Origin: an uncultured Croceicoccus sp.
GTDB lineage: Bacteria > Pseudomonadota > Alphaproteobacteria > Sphingomonadales > Sphingomonadaceae
Reading direction: 5' to 3'
Assembly (NCBI RefSeq): GCF_947496385.1
Contig: NZ_CANMCP010000006.1
Location: 162,580-226,579 of the forward strand
Length of the DNA stretch: 64,000 bases
Positions 28,294 through 36,798 of this stretch are shown one piece after another. The notes under the pieces were generated by a model. That model was not told where the DNA came from and searched no databases. It saw only the letters and a program-made list of their open reading frames with translations. A program made the translations under genes and the position numbers. Numbering within the stretch: the stretch's first letter is position 1; each line of letters begins with the position of its first letter.

Positions 28294-30291
28294 ATGTCCG
28301 ACGACGATCTTTTCGAAAACGCACCCTCCGTCGCGGGGGAAAACTACGACGGCTCCTCGATCGAGGTGCTCGAAGGGCTGGAACCGGTGCGCCGCCGCCC
28401 CGGCATGTATATCGGCGGCACCGACGAACGCGCGCTGCACCACCTCGCCGCCGAAGTCATCGACAACGCCATGGACGAAGCCGTCGCCGGCCACGCCAAC
28501 CGGATCGAGGTCACGCTGGAGGAAGGCAATCGCCTGACGGTGAGCGACAACGGACGCGGCATTCCGGTCGATGAACATCCCAAATATCCGGGGCAATCCG
28601 CGCTCGAGGTGATCCTGACCACGCTGCATTCCGGCGGCAAGTTTTCGGGCAAGGCCTACGCGACGAGCGGCGGTCTGCACGGTGTCGGCGTGTCGGTCGT
28701 CAACGCGCTGAGCAGCCTGACGCGGGTCGAGGTCGCACGGAACAAGGAACTGTTTGCGCAGGAATTTTCGCGCGGCCTTCCGCAGGGCAAGCTCGAAAAG
28801 ATCGGCGCCGCGCCCAACCGCCGCGGCACCACGGTCAGCTTCACCCCCGACACCGAGATTTTCGGCAAGCAGCAGTTCAAGCCCGCGCGCCTGTTCCGCC
28901 TCACCCGGTCGAAGGCGTATCTGTTCGCCGGGGTCGAAATCCGCTGGAAATGCGCGGCTTCACTGGCGAGCGACGACGTGCCGCAGGAGGCGGTGTTTCA
29001 GTTTCCCGGCGGCCTTGCCGACCATTTGCGCGAACAGATCGGGACACGCGAATGTGCCACCACCGATTTCTTTGCCGGACGCCAGGATTTTCCCAAGGGC
29101 GAGGATGGATCGGATCAGGGGCGCGTCGAATGGGCCATCGCCTGGCCGCTGTATTCCGACGGATCCTATAGCTGGTATTGCAACACCATCCCGACGCCCG
29201 ACGGCGGCACGCATGAACAGGGGCTTCGCGCCGCGCTGACCAAGGGATTGCGCGCCTTTGCCGAACTGACCGGCGTTAAGAAGGCAAAGGACATCACCCC
29301 CGACGATGTCACCAATGGCAGCGAGATCATGCTCTCGCTCTTCATCCGCGACCCGCAGTTTCAGTCGCAGACGAAGGACCGCCTCACCTCGCCGGAGGCT
29401 GCGCGGCTGGTCGAAAACGCCATGCGCGACCATTTCGACCATTTCCTGACCGCGAACATGGACCGGGGCAAGGCGCTGCTCTCGCAGGTGATGGAGCGCA
29501 TGGACGAACGCCTCCGCCGCAAGCAGGAGCGCGAGGTCAAGCGCAAGACCGCCACCAATGCGCGAAAACTGCGCCTTCCCGGCAAGCTCACCGATTGTTC
29601 GGGGGAGCCCGGTCGCGACACCGAACTGTTCATCGTGGAAGGCGATTCCGCCGGTGGCAGCGCAAAGCAGGCCCGCGACCGCAAGACGCAGGCGATCCTG
29701 CCCATTCGCGGCAAGATCCTGAACGTTGCGTCGGCCAGCCTCGACAAGATCCGCGCCAATTCCGAAATCGCGGACCTGATGCTCGCGATCGGTTGCGGGG
29801 TGCGCAAGGATTGCGATACGGATAATCTGCGTTACGACCGCATCATCATCATGACCGACGCCGATGTCGACGGCGCGCATATCGCGACGCTCTTGATGAC
29901 GTTCTTCTTTCAGGAAATGCCCGACATCGTGCGCGGCGGTCACCTCTATCTCGCGCAGCCGCCGCTTTACCGGCTCACCGCGGGCAAGGAGAGCCGCTAT
30001 GCCCGCGACGATGCCCACCGGGCGGAGCTGGAGGCGACGGTGTTCAAAGGCAAGAAGGTCGACGTCGGCCGGTTCAAGGGCCTTGGCGAAATGAACCCGC
30101 AGCAATTGCGCGAAACCACAATGGCCCCCGAAAGCCGCAGCCTGATCCGCATCACCCTGCCCCCCGAATTCGAGCAGCGCGCCGCGGTGAAGGAGCTGGT
30201 CGATCAGCTCATGGGGCGCAATCCCGAACATCGCTTCAACTTCATTCAGAACCGCGCCGGCGAGCTCGACCGCGACATGATCGACGCCTGA
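28294..30291 (+). CDS. parE: DNA topoisomerase IV subunit B
   Basis: ATPase subunit of topoisomerase IV, which decatenates chromosomes. The 665 residues carry the GHKL motifs (EVIDNAMDEAVAGHA, DNGRGIPVDEH, GGLHGVGVSVVNALS), the transducer, and the TOPRIM motif ELFIVEGDSAGGSAKQARDRKTQAILP plus TDADVDGAHI. Its length (about 665) and lack of the GyrB insertion favour ParE; gyrA is also in this window but 8 kb away. A MoxR ATPase gene follows after 94 bp. Confidence 0.9.
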   Translation: MSDDDLFENAPSVAGENYDGSSIEVLEGLEPVRRRPGMYIGGTDERALHHLAAEVIDNAMDEAVAGHANRIEVTLEEGNRLTVSDNGRGIPVDEHPKYPGQSALEVILTTLHSGGKFSGKAYATSGGLHGVGVSVVNALSSLTRVEVARNKELFAQEFSRGLPQGKLEKIGAAPNRRGTTVSFTPDTEIFGKQQFKPARLFRLTRSKAYLFAGVEIRWKCAASLASDDVPQEAVFQFPGGLADHLREQIGTRECATTDFFAGRQDFPKGEDGSDQGRVEWAIAWPLYSDGSYSWYCNTIPTPDGGTHEQGLRAALTKGLRAFAELTGVKKAKDITPDDVTNGSEIMLSLFIRDPQFQSQTKDRLTSPEAARLVENAMRDHFDHFLTANMDRGKALLSQVMERMDERLRRKQEREVKRKTATNARKLRLPGKLTDCSGEPGRDTELFIVEGDSAGGSAKQARDRKTQAILPIRGKILNVASASLDKIRANSEIADLMLAIGCGVRKDCDTDNLRYDRIIIMTDADVDGAHIATLLMTFFFQEMPDIVRGGHLYLAQPPLYRLTAGKESRYARDDAHRAELEATVFKGKKVDVGRFKGLGEMNPQQLRETTMAPESRSLIRITLPPEFEQRAAVKELVDQLMGRNPEHRFNFIQNRAGELDRDMIDA

Positions 30292-30385
30292 TTGCCGGCC
30301 CACGTTACGGCGGGGCTTGTCCGAATGGCCGGGGCCGTGGCACGAAGGCACGCGAACACGAACCCAACGATCGGCAGGACAGGCA

Positions 30386-31234
30386 ATGAAAGAACGTTTC
30401 GAAGGCACCAGCAACTATGTGGCGACCGACGATCTCAAGGTCGCGGTGAACGCCGCGGTGACGCTGCGCCGTCCGCTGCTCATCAAGGGGGAGCCGGGCA
30501 CGGGCAAGACCGTGCTCGCCCATGAAATCAGCAAGGCCACCGGTGCACCATTGATCGAATGGAACGTCAAATCCACGACGAAGGCGCAGCAGGGGCTTTA
30601 TGAATATGATGCCGTGGCCCGGCTTCGCGACGGACAGCTTGGCGACGAGCGCGTGCACGACATCGGCAATTACATCCGCAAGGGCAAGCTGTGGGAGGCG
30701 TTCACCAGCCCCGACCTGCCCGTGCTGCTCATCGACGAGATCGACAAGGCCGACATCGAGTTTCCGAACGACCTGCTTCAGGAACTCGACCGGATGAGCT
30801 TCGACGTTTACGAAACGGGCGAGCGGGTCGAGGCGAAGGAACGCCCCATCGTCGTCATCACCTCGAACAATGAAAAGGAACTGCCGGACGCGTTTCTGCG
30901 CCGCTGCTTCTTTCACTATATCAAGTTCCCCGACCGGGAGACGATGCAGGCGATCATCGCCGTCCATTTCCCGGATATTCAGACGCGACTGGTGAGCGAG
31001 GCGCTCGAAATCTTCTACGAATTGCGGGAGGTGCCGGGCTTGAAGAAAAAACCCAGCACGTCGGAACTGCTCGACTGGCTCAAACTGCTCCTAGTGGAGG
31101 ACATGCCGATGGACGTGTTGCAGAGCCGCGATTCGTCGAAGGCGATCCCCCCCTTGCACGGTGCGCTGCTCAAGAACGAGCAGGACGTGATGATGCTCGA
31201 AAGGCTCGCCTTCCTCGCCCGGCGGGAGCGGTGA
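30386..31234 (+). CDS. MoxR-family AAA+ ATPase
   Basis: 282 residues. Walker A is GEPGTGKTV near residue 38, Walker B LPVLLIDEIDKAD, sensor-1 VVITSNNEKELPDAFLRRC, with arginine-finger context RRCFFHYI. I start at ATG 30386 (MKERFEGTSNYV), the conserved opening, rather than an upstream frame extension. MoxR ATPases work with VWA-domain partners to insert metals or mature protein complexes. The VWA gene begins 4 bp after its stop, so the pair is almost certainly one chaperone unit with an unknown client. Confidence 0.88.
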   Translation: MKERFEGTSNYVATDDLKVAVNAAVTLRRPLLIKGEPGTGKTVLAHEISKATGAPLIEWNVKSTTKAQQGLYEYDAVARLRDGQLGDERVHDIGNYIRKGKLWEAFTSPDLPVLLIDEIDKADIEFPNDLLQELDRMSFDVYETGERVEAKERPIVVITSNNEKELPDAFLRRCFFHYIKFPDRETMQAIIAVHFPDIQTRLVSEALEIFYELREVPGLKKKPSTSELLDWLKLLLVEDMPMDVLQSRDSSKAIPPLHGALLKNEQDVMMLERLAFLARRER

Positions 31235-31238
31235 GCCT

Positions 31239-32420
31239 GTGCTTCTCGGCTTTCTCGACGAATTGCGCGCCGCGGGGATCAAGGCCAGCCTGAAGGAGCA
31301 TCTCGTCCTGCTCGAGGCGCTCGACCAAGACGTCATCGATCGCACGCCCGAGGCGTTCTACTACCTGTCACGCGCGATCTACGTGAAGGACGAAGGCCTG
31401 CTCGACCGCTTCGACCAGGTGTTTCACAAGGTGTTCAAAGGCGTCCTCGCCGATATGGGCCAGGACGCGGTCGACATTCCCGAAGACTGGCTGCGCGCGG
31501 TTGCGGAGAAATATCTGAGCGCCGAGGAAAGGGAGAAGATCGAGGCGCTCGGCGACTGGGACACGATCATGGAGACGTTGAAGAAACGGCTCGAGGAGCA
31601 GGATTCGCGCCACCAGGGCGGCAACAAGTGGATCGGCACGGGCGGGACCTCGCCGTTCGGCCATTCGGGCTATAACCCCGCCGGCGTGCGGATCGGCGGC
31701 GAGAGCCGGCACCGCCGCGCGATCAAGGTGTGGGAGAAGCGCGAGTTCGCTGATCTCGACAATTCGCGCGAACTCGGCACGCGCAACATCAAGATGGCGC
31801 TGCGCCGCCTGCGCCGTTTCGCGCGGGAGGGGGCCGCGGACGAGCTCGACCTCGACGCGACGATTCGCGGCACCGCCCGGCAGGGGTATCTCGATCTCAA
31901 GATGCGGCCCGAACGGCGCAACGCGGTGAAATTGCTGCTGTTCCTCGACGTGGGCGGCTCGATGGATCCGCATATCCGCGTGGTGGAGGAATTGTTCAGC
32001 GCGGCCCATGCGGAGTTCAAGAACCTCGAATTCTTCTACTTCCACAATTGCCTGTACGAAGGGGTGTGGAAGGAAAACCACCGCCGCTGGACCGATCGCA
32101 CGCCGACATGGGACGTGCTTCACAAATATGGCCACGATTACAAGATCGTGTTCGTCGGCGATGCGGCCATGTCCCCCTACGAAATCGCGCATCCGGGCGG
32201 TTCGGTCGAACATATGAATGCCGAGGCCGGCGGCGTGTGGCTCAAACGGGTGGTCGATACCTATCCGGCGACGGTCTGGCTTAACCCGGAGGAGCGGCGC
32301 GCATGGGATTACACGCAGTCGAACCGCATGATCCGCGAGATCATGAACGACCGCATGTACCCGCTCACCATGGACGGGCTTGAGGATGCGATGCGCGAGT
32401 TGAGCCGCAAGCGCGGCTAG
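31239..32420 (+). CDS. VWA/CoxE-like domain protein, MoxR partner
   Basis: 393 residues from a GTG start 4 bp after the MoxR stop. The N-terminal half is helical and charged. The C-terminal VWA domain has its MIDAS-like motif as LFLDVGGSMD, where the first Ser of the DxSxS consensus is Gly, as is usual for this COG3825-type family. Further on are FVGDAAMSPYEI and the conserved TVWLNPEERRAWDYTQSN segment. It probably forms a metal-dependent complex with the MoxR ATPase. Its stop is one base from the convergent NamZ-like gene's stop. Confidence 0.85.
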   Translation: MLLGFLDELRAAGIKASLKEHLVLLEALDQDVIDRTPEAFYYLSRAIYVKDEGLLDRFDQVFHKVFKGVLADMGQDAVDIPEDWLRAVAEKYLSAEEREKIEALGDWDTIMETLKKRLEEQDSRHQGGNKWIGTGGTSPFGHSGYNPAGVRIGGESRHRRAIKVWEKREFADLDNSRELGTRNIKMALRRLRRFAREGAADELDLDATIRGTARQGYLDLKMRPERRNAVKLLLFLDVGGSMDPHIRVVEELFSAAHAEFKNLEFFYFHNCLYEGVWKENHRRWTDRTPTWDVLHKYGHDYKIVFVGDAAMSPYEIAHPGGSVEHMNAEAGGVWLKRVVDTYPATVWLNPEERRAWDYTQSNRMIREIMNDRMYPLTMDGLEDAMRELSRKRG

Positions 32421-32421
32421 G

Positions 32422-33621
32422 TCAATACAGCAGCAGCGGCGCGATTTCGTCCCGCCACGCCGCCTCGTCCCGCGATGCGACGGCGTCGAGGTCGGCGGGC
32501 GCCGCGTCCGGGTTGTCCACCCATTCGCGCAAGTCCGGCCCGCCATTGATCACGTCGATCGCCAGCCGGTCGAACTCGTATTCATAGGGAAAGTCCCGCC
32601 ACAGATCGTAATCGGGATAGAGCCGCCGGATCGCCTTGAACGCCAGCGCCTGCAAGCGCCACGGCCGGAACGCGGCATGGTCGTAGAACGGCCCCTCCGC
32701 ATGGATCATCAGCCCGTGACACAGCGTGCCCGCATGTTTGTGAAACGTCGGCTCGAACCAGCATTCGCGGATCGCGCAGCCCGCCAGCCATTCGGGCGCA
32801 AACCCGCGCATTTCGGTGAGAACCGCTTTCGCATCGATGTCGGGCGCGCCGAACAATATCTCCAGCGGGCGGGTCGTGCCGCGGCCTTCGGACACGGTCG
32901 CGCCCTCGATCATGACGGTCCCGGCATAGGCGCGCGCCATGTTCACATTGGCGGCATTCGGGCTGGGGTTGATCCACACCCGGTCCTGCGGCCAGCCATG
33001 GCCCGGACCGTCCGGCTGCCAGCCTTCCATCCCGATCACGCGATATTCCACGTCCAGCCCGAAATGCGCCACGAACCAGTGTCCCATCTCGCCCAGGGTA
33101 AGCCCGTGCCGCATCGGCATCGGCCCGGCGCCGACGAAGCTTTCCTGTCCTGCGCGCAAAATCGTCCCCTCCACCGGGCGTCCGGCGGGGTTGGGCCGGT
33201 CGAGCACCCAGATCGCCTTCCCACTCTCCGCCGCGGCCTCCAGCATGTAGAGCAGCGTCGTCACGAAGGTATAGATCCGGCAGCCCAGGTCCTGAAGATC
33301 GAAGAGGAACACGTCGGCGCTGTCCATCATCGCGGCGGTCGGGCGGCGCACCTCGCCATAGAGGCTGAAGACCGGGATGCCGTAATCGGGATCCGTCTCG
33401 TCGGCGGTTTCGACCATGTTGTCCTGCTTGTCCCCCTTCAGCCCATGTTGCGGGCCGAAGGCGGCGGATAGCGTGATCCCCTCGCACGCGGCCAGCGCGT
33501 CGAGCGAATGGGTCAGGTCCGCCGTAACGGATGCGGGATGAGCCACCAGCGCAACGCGGCGCCCGATGAGCGGGCGGCGCAGTTCCGCATCGGCGATGAG
33601 GCGATCGATACCGAATTTCAT
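32422..33621 (-). CDS. DUF1343 family protein, NamZ-like exo-beta-N-acetylmuramidase
   Basis: 399 residues from ATG 33621, whose bases overlap the TGA of the DOMON gene (ATGA). DUF1343 members include NamZ, an exo-lytic beta-N-acetylmuramidase of cell-wall recycling. Typical segments are LVAHPASVTADLTHSLDAL near the start, FGPQHGLKGDKQDNMVET, DLQDLGCRIYTFVTTLLYMLE, VLDRPNP and WINPSPNAANVNMARAYAGTVMIEG. I see no signal peptide, so it probably acts on cytoplasmic recycling intermediates. Specificity is inferred from the family. Confidence 0.8.
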   Translation of the reverse strand: MKFGIDRLIADAELRRPLIGRRVALVAHPASVTADLTHSLDALAACEGITLSAAFGPQHGLKGDKQDNMVETADETDPDYGIPVFSLYGEVRRPTAAMMDSADVFLFDLQDLGCRIYTFVTTLLYMLEAAAESGKAIWVLDRPNPAGRPVEGTILRAGQESFVGAGPMPMRHGLTLGEMGHWFVAHFGLDVEYRVIGMEGWQPDGPGHGWPQDRVWINPSPNAANVNMARAYAGTVMIEGATVSEGRGTTRPLEILFGAPDIDAKAVLTEMRGFAPEWLAGCAIRECWFEPTFHKHAGTLCHGLMIHAEGPFYDHAAFRPWRLQALAFKAIRRLYPDYDLWRDFPYEYEFDRLAIDVINGGPDLREWVDNPDAAPADLDAVASRDEAAWRDEIAPLLLY

Positions 33622-34172
33622 GCGTTCATCGGTGGCGAAATCTTCGCGGCAAAGCAAGCGGGCGCGTGAAAATCAGGCCGCCCCTCGCCATGCGCCAAAG
33701 CCCATAAATCGCGATCCCCGCTCGTCCGTTCGATCACCGCACAAAGGCCGACCGCCAAAGGCTGCACACCCGTCACCGGCCAGACATCGACGGCGACGCG
33801 CATGGCGGCGACATCGCCCATCCGCAGGTCGATCACGGGCGGAAAGGTGGCGGGCGGCGGGCTGACCGGCGCGCGATAATCGGCAAATTCATACGCGGCC
33901 CAGCATCCATCGGGCGCAAAGTTCCACTCGTGATAACCGCCGCCCTCGCCCATTGCGAACAATTCGAAGCATGTATGCTGCCACAAACCGTCGGCGCGTT
34001 CGGGCACGCGGGGCCGCGGCCACACGATGCCGCCAACGTCGCCCGTCACGCGATAGTCGATGCGCCAGCGCCCGTCGGATGCGAAGCCGACCCGCGCCGA
34101 CACCGCGTAGGGCGCCTCCTCGCCCGCCGGATGCGGGAGCAGTGCGATCCATTCGTCTTCATTCATCGCCAT
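33618..34172 (-). CDS. DOMON-like (CBM9-type) protein
   Basis: 184 residues with no signal peptide. The pattern of beta strands, with [17 protein letters not shown] and [21 protein letters not shown], matches the DOMON-like family related to type 9 carbohydrate-binding modules, which includes many cytoplasmic proteins of unknown role in sphingomonads. A haem or sugar ligand is possible. The stop overlaps the NamZ-like start, so the two are cotranslated and may act together on sugars. Start at 34172 or 34166. Confidence 0.65.
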   Translation of the reverse strand: MAMNEDEWIALLPHPAGEEAPYAVSARVGFASDGRWRIDYRVTGDVGGIVWPRPRVPERADGLWQHTCFELFAMGEGGGYHEWNFAPDGCWAAYEFADYRAPVSPPPATFPPVIDLRMGDVAAMRVAVDVWPVTGVQPLAVGLCAVIERTSGDRDLWALAHGEGRPDFHAPACFAAKISPPMNA

Positions 34173-34255
34173 GCGCTTCGCCTTCCCCCTACCCGCGCGG
34201 CGGAACCCGTGTTACGGGCGCCGCGCAAACCATTCTTGCCGGACGGACAGCCACG

Positions 34256-35479
34256 ATGACCTACAAATCCCAATTGCTTCGCACGCTGGACGAACGCGGC
34301 TATATCCATCAGGCGACCGATGCCGATGCGCTCGACACGCTGGCGGCAAAGCAGATCGTGCCCGGCTATATCGGGTTCGATCCCACGGCGCCATCGCTGC
34401 ATGTCGGATCGCTGGTGCAGATCATGATGCTGCGCCGGTTGCAGCAGGCCGGGCACAAGCCGATCGTCGTCATGGGCGGCGGCACGGGCAAGATCGGCGA
34501 CCCCAGCTTCAAGGACGAGGCCCGCTCGATGATGACGGAGGACGTCATTGCGTCCAATGTCGCCTCCATCCGGAAGGTGTTTTCGCGCCTGCTCACCTTT
34601 GGCGACGGGCCGACCGATGCGGTGATGGTCGACAATGCGGAATGGCTCGACCGGCTCGAATATATCCCCTTCCTGCGCGACATCGGGCAGCATTTCTCGG
34701 TCAACCGGATGCTAAGCTTCGATTCGGTAAAGCTGCGTCTCGATCGGGAGCAATCGCTCAGCTTCCTCGAATTCAATTACATGATCTTGCAGGCGTATGA
34801 TTTCCGCGAATTGTCGCGGCGGTATGATTGCCGGTTGCAGATGGGCGGTTCGGATCAGTGGGGCAATATCGTCAACGGGATCGAACTCACGCGCCGCGTC
34901 GATGCGCGCGAGGTGTACGGGCTGACCACGCCGTTGCTGACGACGGCGGATGGCGCGAAAATGGGCAAGTCGGTGAACGGTGCGGTGTGGCTCAATGAAG
35001 AGATGCTGCCCGCGTATGATTTCTGGCAATACTGGCGCAATTGCGACGACCGGGACGTGGGCCGGTTCCTGCGGCTTTTCACCGATCTGCCGCTCGCCGA
35101 AATCGCGGAACTGGAGGCGGCGGAAGGCGCCGGGATCAACGCCGCGAAGGTCCGGCTCGCCAACGAGGTGACCGCCCTTTGCCGGGGCGAGGATGCCGCG
35201 AAAAAGGCCGAGGCCACGGCGCAGGCGACCTTTGCCGCGGGCGGCGTCGGCGGCGATCTTCCCGTTTTCGCGGTGCCCGCAGAAGGCGTCGGGATTGTCG
35301 ATGCGCTCATCGGCGTGGGCTTTGCCAAGTCGAAGGGCGAGGCACGCCGCCTGATCGCGGGCGGCGGTGCGCGGCTGAACGGGGAACAGGTCGCGGACGA
35401 AACCCTGCATGTCGCGGCCCCGTCCGAAGACATGCGCATTTCGGCCGGAAAGAAGCGCCACGGCATTCTGCGCGGCTGA
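34256..35479 (+). CDS. tyrS: Tyrosyl-tRNA synthetase
   Basis: Class I synthetase charging tRNA-Tyr. The 407-residue protein has the HIGH-like PSLHVGSL near residue 48, the tyrosine-binding [30 protein letters not shown] region, the KMSKS-like KMGKSVNG loop, and a C-terminal S4-type RNA-binding domain ([32 protein letters not shown]). A weak hairpin (35490-35495 with 35503-35508) lies just past the stop, then the inverted repeat of the PilZ gene. Confidence 0.96.
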   Translation: MTYKSQLLRTLDERGYIHQATDADALDTLAAKQIVPGYIGFDPTAPSLHVGSLVQIMMLRRLQQAGHKPIVVMGGGTGKIGDPSFKDEARSMMTEDVIASNVASIRKVFSRLLTFGDGPTDAVMVDNAEWLDRLEYIPFLRDIGQHFSVNRMLSFDSVKLRLDREQSLSFLEFNYMILQAYDFRELSRRYDCRLQMGGSDQWGNIVNGIELTRRVDAREVYGLTTPLLTTADGAKMGKSVNGAVWLNEEMLPAYDFWQYWRNCDDRDVGRFLRLFTDLPLAEIAELEAAEGAGINAAKVRLANEVTALCRGEDAAKKAEATAQATFAAGGVGGDLPVFAVPAEGVGIVDALIGVGFAKSKGEARRLIAGGGARLNGEQVADETLHVAAPSEDMRISAGKKRHGILRG

Positions 35480-35515
35480 TCCCCGACCTGCGCCTTATCC
35501 GTAGGCGCGTGTTTA

Positions 35516-35565
35516 CCATATGTTATCCAGTGGGCGTTAACCCCATGATCTGGATTAACATATGG
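35516..35565 (+). promoter_or_regulatory. Long inverted repeat covering the PilZ start codon
   Basis: The left arm 35516-35530 and right arm 35550-35565 pair over 15 bases with one bulged base. The spacer also contains TGGG (35531-35534) pairing with CCCA (35541-35544). The right arm includes the ATG at 35562-35564. In RNA this would bury the start codon; in DNA it could equally be an operator. No Shine-Dalgarno site is visible before that ATG; GGGGG before GTG 35574 is a candidate alternative initiation site and would also be partly covered. Confidence 0.6.
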
Positions 35566-35912
35566 GGGCGCAGGTGCAGGGCGGCGCACGATTATCGGTT
35601 ACGGATCTTCGCAGGGCGACACGCCACCCGGTCGACTGTCCGGTGGTGGCGGACCACCGCATCCACGGTGATCTGCCGATGCGCCTTTGCAATATTTCCG
35701 CGAACGGTTTCATGGCGCAAAGCGATGTCGCGCTCGATCGCGGGGAAAGGCTGACCGTACGCCTGCCCGAGATCGGACGGATCGAGGCGCATGTCATCTG
35801 GTCCGCGGACGGGCGCGCCGGGTGTCAGCTCGAACGCGTGATCCCGCCCGACCGCTTTACCCGGATGCTCTCGCAGATGAAGCCGAAAGCGCGCATTCGC
35901 CCGCGCGAATGA
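35562..35912 (+). CDS. PilZ domain protein
   Basis: 116-residue single-domain PilZ protein. The N-terminal RRATRHPVDCPV segment resembles the RxxxR of c-di-GMP-binding PilZ domains and LCNISANGFMAQS resembles the D/NxSxxG motif, so c-di-GMP binding is plausible, though the first Asp of the second motif is Asn. The C-terminal QMKPKARIRPRE tail is basic. The start lies within a long inverted repeat; GTG 35574 is an alternative. The protein could be a c-di-GMP receptor in the same cell as the MshEN glycosyltransferase encoded 18 kb away. Confidence 0.75.
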   Translation: MGAQVQGGARLSVTDLRRATRHPVDCPVVADHRIHGDLPMRLCNISANGFMAQSDVALDRGERLTVRLPEIGRIEAHVIWSADGRAGCQLERVIPPDRFTRMLSQMKPKARIRPRE

Positions 35913-35973
35913 CGGGGCGACGTCATCGGCAATCGACCTTGCATTGGCGCGCGCGCCATCGCACAGGGGCGCA

Positions 35974-36720
35974 ATGTCTGAAGATCTTCTTTCCAACATT
36001 GCGCTTCTCATCGATGCGGACAATGTCACGCCCGCCGGAATCGATCCGGTCCTGACCGTTCTGGCCGAGCTGGGGCAGGTCAATATCCGCCGCGCTTACG
36101 GCAATTGGGCAAAGCCCCAATTGGCGAAATGGCGCGACATCACGAATCAGTTCGGGATCCATCCACAACAGCAATTCGACCTGACCAAGGGGAAGAACGC
36201 CACCGACATGGCGATGACGATCGATGCGATCGACCTGCTCTATCGCGGCAAGGTCGACGGCTTCGGCATCATGTCATCCGATAGCGATTTCACCCCGCTT
36301 GCCACGCGCCTCCGTCAGGACGGGCTCGTCGTATACGGTTTCGGCAGCGCGGACCGTGCGCCCGACGCGTTCAAGACCGCCTGCACGCGCTTCATCAACA
36401 TCGATGCGCTGATCGCCGGCGATGCGGAGGATACCGGAACCTCCGGTCGCCGTTCCGACGAGGAGGGCAAGCCGCGCAAGCCCAAGCGCGCCACGGTGGA
36501 CGAGGAACTGGTCGAGTTGCTGGGCAAGGCATTCCGCGCGGCCAGTCGCGACGACGAAGGCTACGCCCGCATGGGCGAGGTCGGGCAGATCGCCGGCAAC
36601 CGGTCCAGCTTCGACGTGCGCAACTATGGCTACAAGCGGCTCATCGACCTCATGCGGGAGCTGGATCAGTTCGATGTCGTCATGCGCAACGGGCAACCCT
36701 TCATCAAGCGCATGCGCTGA
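35974..36720 (+). CDS. NYN-LOTUS (OST-HTH) domain protein, putative RNase
   Basis: 248 residues. The N-terminal NYN (PIN-like) domain has LLIDADNV near residue 11, DMAMTIDAIDLLY near residue 77 and SSDSDFTPLATRL, the acidic set of a PIN-type nuclease (LabA-like family). After a linker rich in Lys/Arg/Glu there is an OST-HTH/LOTUS domain (DEELVELLGKAF...VRNYGYKRLIDLMREL). The combination suggests an RNA-processing or RNA-binding role; substrates are unknown. It starts 62 bp after the PilZ gene. Confidence 0.8.
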   Translation: MSEDLLSNIALLIDADNVTPAGIDPVLTVLAELGQVNIRRAYGNWAKPQLAKWRDITNQFGIHPQQQFDLTKGKNATDMAMTIDAIDLLYRGKVDGFGIMSSDSDFTPLATRLRQDGLVVYGFGSADRAPDAFKTACTRFINIDALIAGDAEDTGTSGRRSDEEGKPRKPKRATVDEELVELLGKAFRAASRDDEGYARMGEVGQIAGNRSSFDVRNYGYKRLIDLMRELDQFDVVMRNGQPFIKRMR

Positions 36721-36740
36721 CCCCCCTCATCCTCACACGG

Positions 36741-36785
36741 CGAAACGAAAAAGGGCGGCCCCGCGGGGCCGCCCTTCTCGTTTCG
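36741..36785. terminator. Bidirectional terminator
   Basis: A long near-perfect hairpin: CGAAACG plus AAGGGCGGCCCC pairs with GGGGCCGCCCTT plus CGTTTCG around a short loop near 36763. It has A-runs on the left and T-rich sequence on the right, so it can terminate both the NYN gene (plus) and the opposing repeat-protein gene (minus). Confidence 0.8.
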
Positions 36786-36798
36786 ATGCATCCGGCCG

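Noticed and set aside
31239..32420. Mutated MIDAS motif (DVGGS) as evidence for a dead VWA protein
   Set aside because: This Gly form is normal in the MoxR-linked COG3825-type family.
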